From positions 1-5,815 of the forward strand of contig DDKQ01000058.1 in the NCBI GenBank assembly GCA_002339355.1: a stretch of DNA of 5,815 nucleotides. Direction: 5' to 3'. A program made the position numbers and the translations under genes. Positions 5,321 through 5,815 of this stretch are shown here, in pieces (the stretch's first letter is position 1; every line of letters begins with the position of its first letter). This stretch comes from Candidatus Subteraquimicrobium carltonvillense. GTDB lineage: Bacteria; Actinomycetota; Aquicultoria; Subteraquimicrobiales; Subteraquimicrobiaceae. The notes under the pieces were generated by a model that saw only the letters and a program-made list of their open reading frames with translations, had not been told where the DNA came from and searched no databases.

Positions 5321-5815
5321 TCAAATTTTATGAACTTGTTCTCCTTCATATCCGCCCGACTTTCGACATTCCTCAGCGGGTTTGTCGGGACGAAGCCTTT
5401 TAAAACTGGGGTTGCGAAGTTTTCCATCCTTTGTCCAGCCCCTGAACTCCACCTCGCAAACCAAGGATGGTCTGATGAATTGAGCGGGTCGGTCGATCTC
5501 CAGCTTGTAAGAAAAGGAGTGTTCACCGGTCCTCAATGCTTCAAGTTGTGACAACAGTCCCTTCAATTTTTCCTCGGCCAGTCCCGTACCCACTTGACCC
5601 ACGTGAATGAGTTCTCCACCATGATATACTCCCAATATCAGGGAACCAAAAACTTCCTCCCTACGTCCCCGCCCCAGGGTATAACCACAGATCACACAAT
5701 CCTGCGTCAAAATCCTCTTTATCTTCAGCCAAAGATTAGTCCTTTTGCCCTCGATATAAGGGCTATTCGACTCCTTGGCTACTATTCCCTCAAACCCTTG
5801 AACTGAGGCTTGCTC
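5321..5815 (-). CDS. ligD: ATP-dependent DNA ligase, LigD type, C-terminal part (5' end beyond window)
   Basis: This is the C-terminal part of an ATP-dependent DNA ligase. The frame is open to the window edge, giving 164 visible residues and no start; a TTG at 5708-5710 is internal. Nucleotidyltransferase motif IV (EGIVAK) is at visible residues 9-14 and motif V (WLKIKR) at 29-34. An OB-fold domain follows, with the segment GYTLGRGRREEVFGSLILGVY and the late motif FKRLRPDKPAEECR. This order is typical of the ligase domain of bacterial LigD and of stand-alone LigD-like ligases. These seal breaks in non-homologous end joining, usually with Ku, through an AMP-lysine intermediate; the catalytic lysine lies outside the window. 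Whether polymerase or nuclease domains are fused cannot be seen. The gene ends 22 bases before the next ORF and has no evident functional link to the hydrogenase. Identification is secure at family level, less so for the LigD symbol. Confidence 0.88.
   Translation of the reverse strand, partial: EQASVQGFEGIVAKESNSPYIEGKRTNLWLKIKRILTQDCVICGYTLGRGRREEVFGSLILGVYHGGELIHVGQVGTGLAEEKLKGLLSQLEALRTGEHSFSYKLEIDRPAQFIRPSLVCEVEFRGWTKDGKLRNPSFKRLRPDKPAEECRKSGGYEGEQVHKI

Overview
The window carries one operon-like run of genes, all on the minus strand, so transcription runs from high to low coordinates. The core, from about 4244 down to 381, is a group 1 uptake hydrogenase cluster. In order it holds a 29-residue micro-ORF resembling a Tat signal, a Tat-exported small subunit, a large subunit, a di-haem cytochrome b and a hydrogenase maturation protease. 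The key observation is that the large subunit does not stop at the first TGA (1556-1558). Read through, that TGA falls exactly on the first residue of the C-terminal active-site motif (DP-U-IACAVH), and the frame stays open to a TAG at 1490-1492. A stem-loop of the bacterial SECIS type follows the TGA at the expected distance. The enzyme is therefore best read as a [NiFeSe] hydrogenase with selenocysteine as a Ni ligand.

Upstream (higher coordinates) lie tatC (twin-arginine translocase) and a short AT-rich ORF that may be a degenerate TatA/TatB relative. At the right edge is the C-terminal part of an ATP-dependent DNA ligase of the LigD type. A rho-independent terminator separates tatC from the hydrogenase genes. 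The left 380 bases hold no convincing gene. They contain a GC-rich island (about 135-305) of four consecutive hairpins with competing pairings, set in AT-rich sequence.

The parts fit together as follows. The Tat system exports the folded small subunit, with the large subunit as passenger, across the membrane. The protease removes a 15-residue tail from the large subunit after metal insertion. The small subunit C-terminal helix and the cytochrome b anchor the enzyme on the outer face of the membrane and pass electrons from H2 towards the quinone pool. The small subunit has a cysteine in place of the usual proline at the medial cluster, predicting three [4Fe-4S] clusters, and it lacks the extra proximal cysteines of O2-tolerant enzymes.

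The organism is a bacterium: it has strong Shine-Dalgarno sites, GTG/ATG starts, bacterial SECIS geometry, a HyaC-type cytochrome b and a LigD-type ligase. It is probably anaerobic or microaerophilic and must decode selenocysteine. TGA also ends ordinary genes here (hyaC, the ligase), so wholesale recoding of TGA is unlikely. I cannot fix the phylum from this sequence; a Firmicutes-like, deep actinobacterial or other subsurface lineage would all fit.
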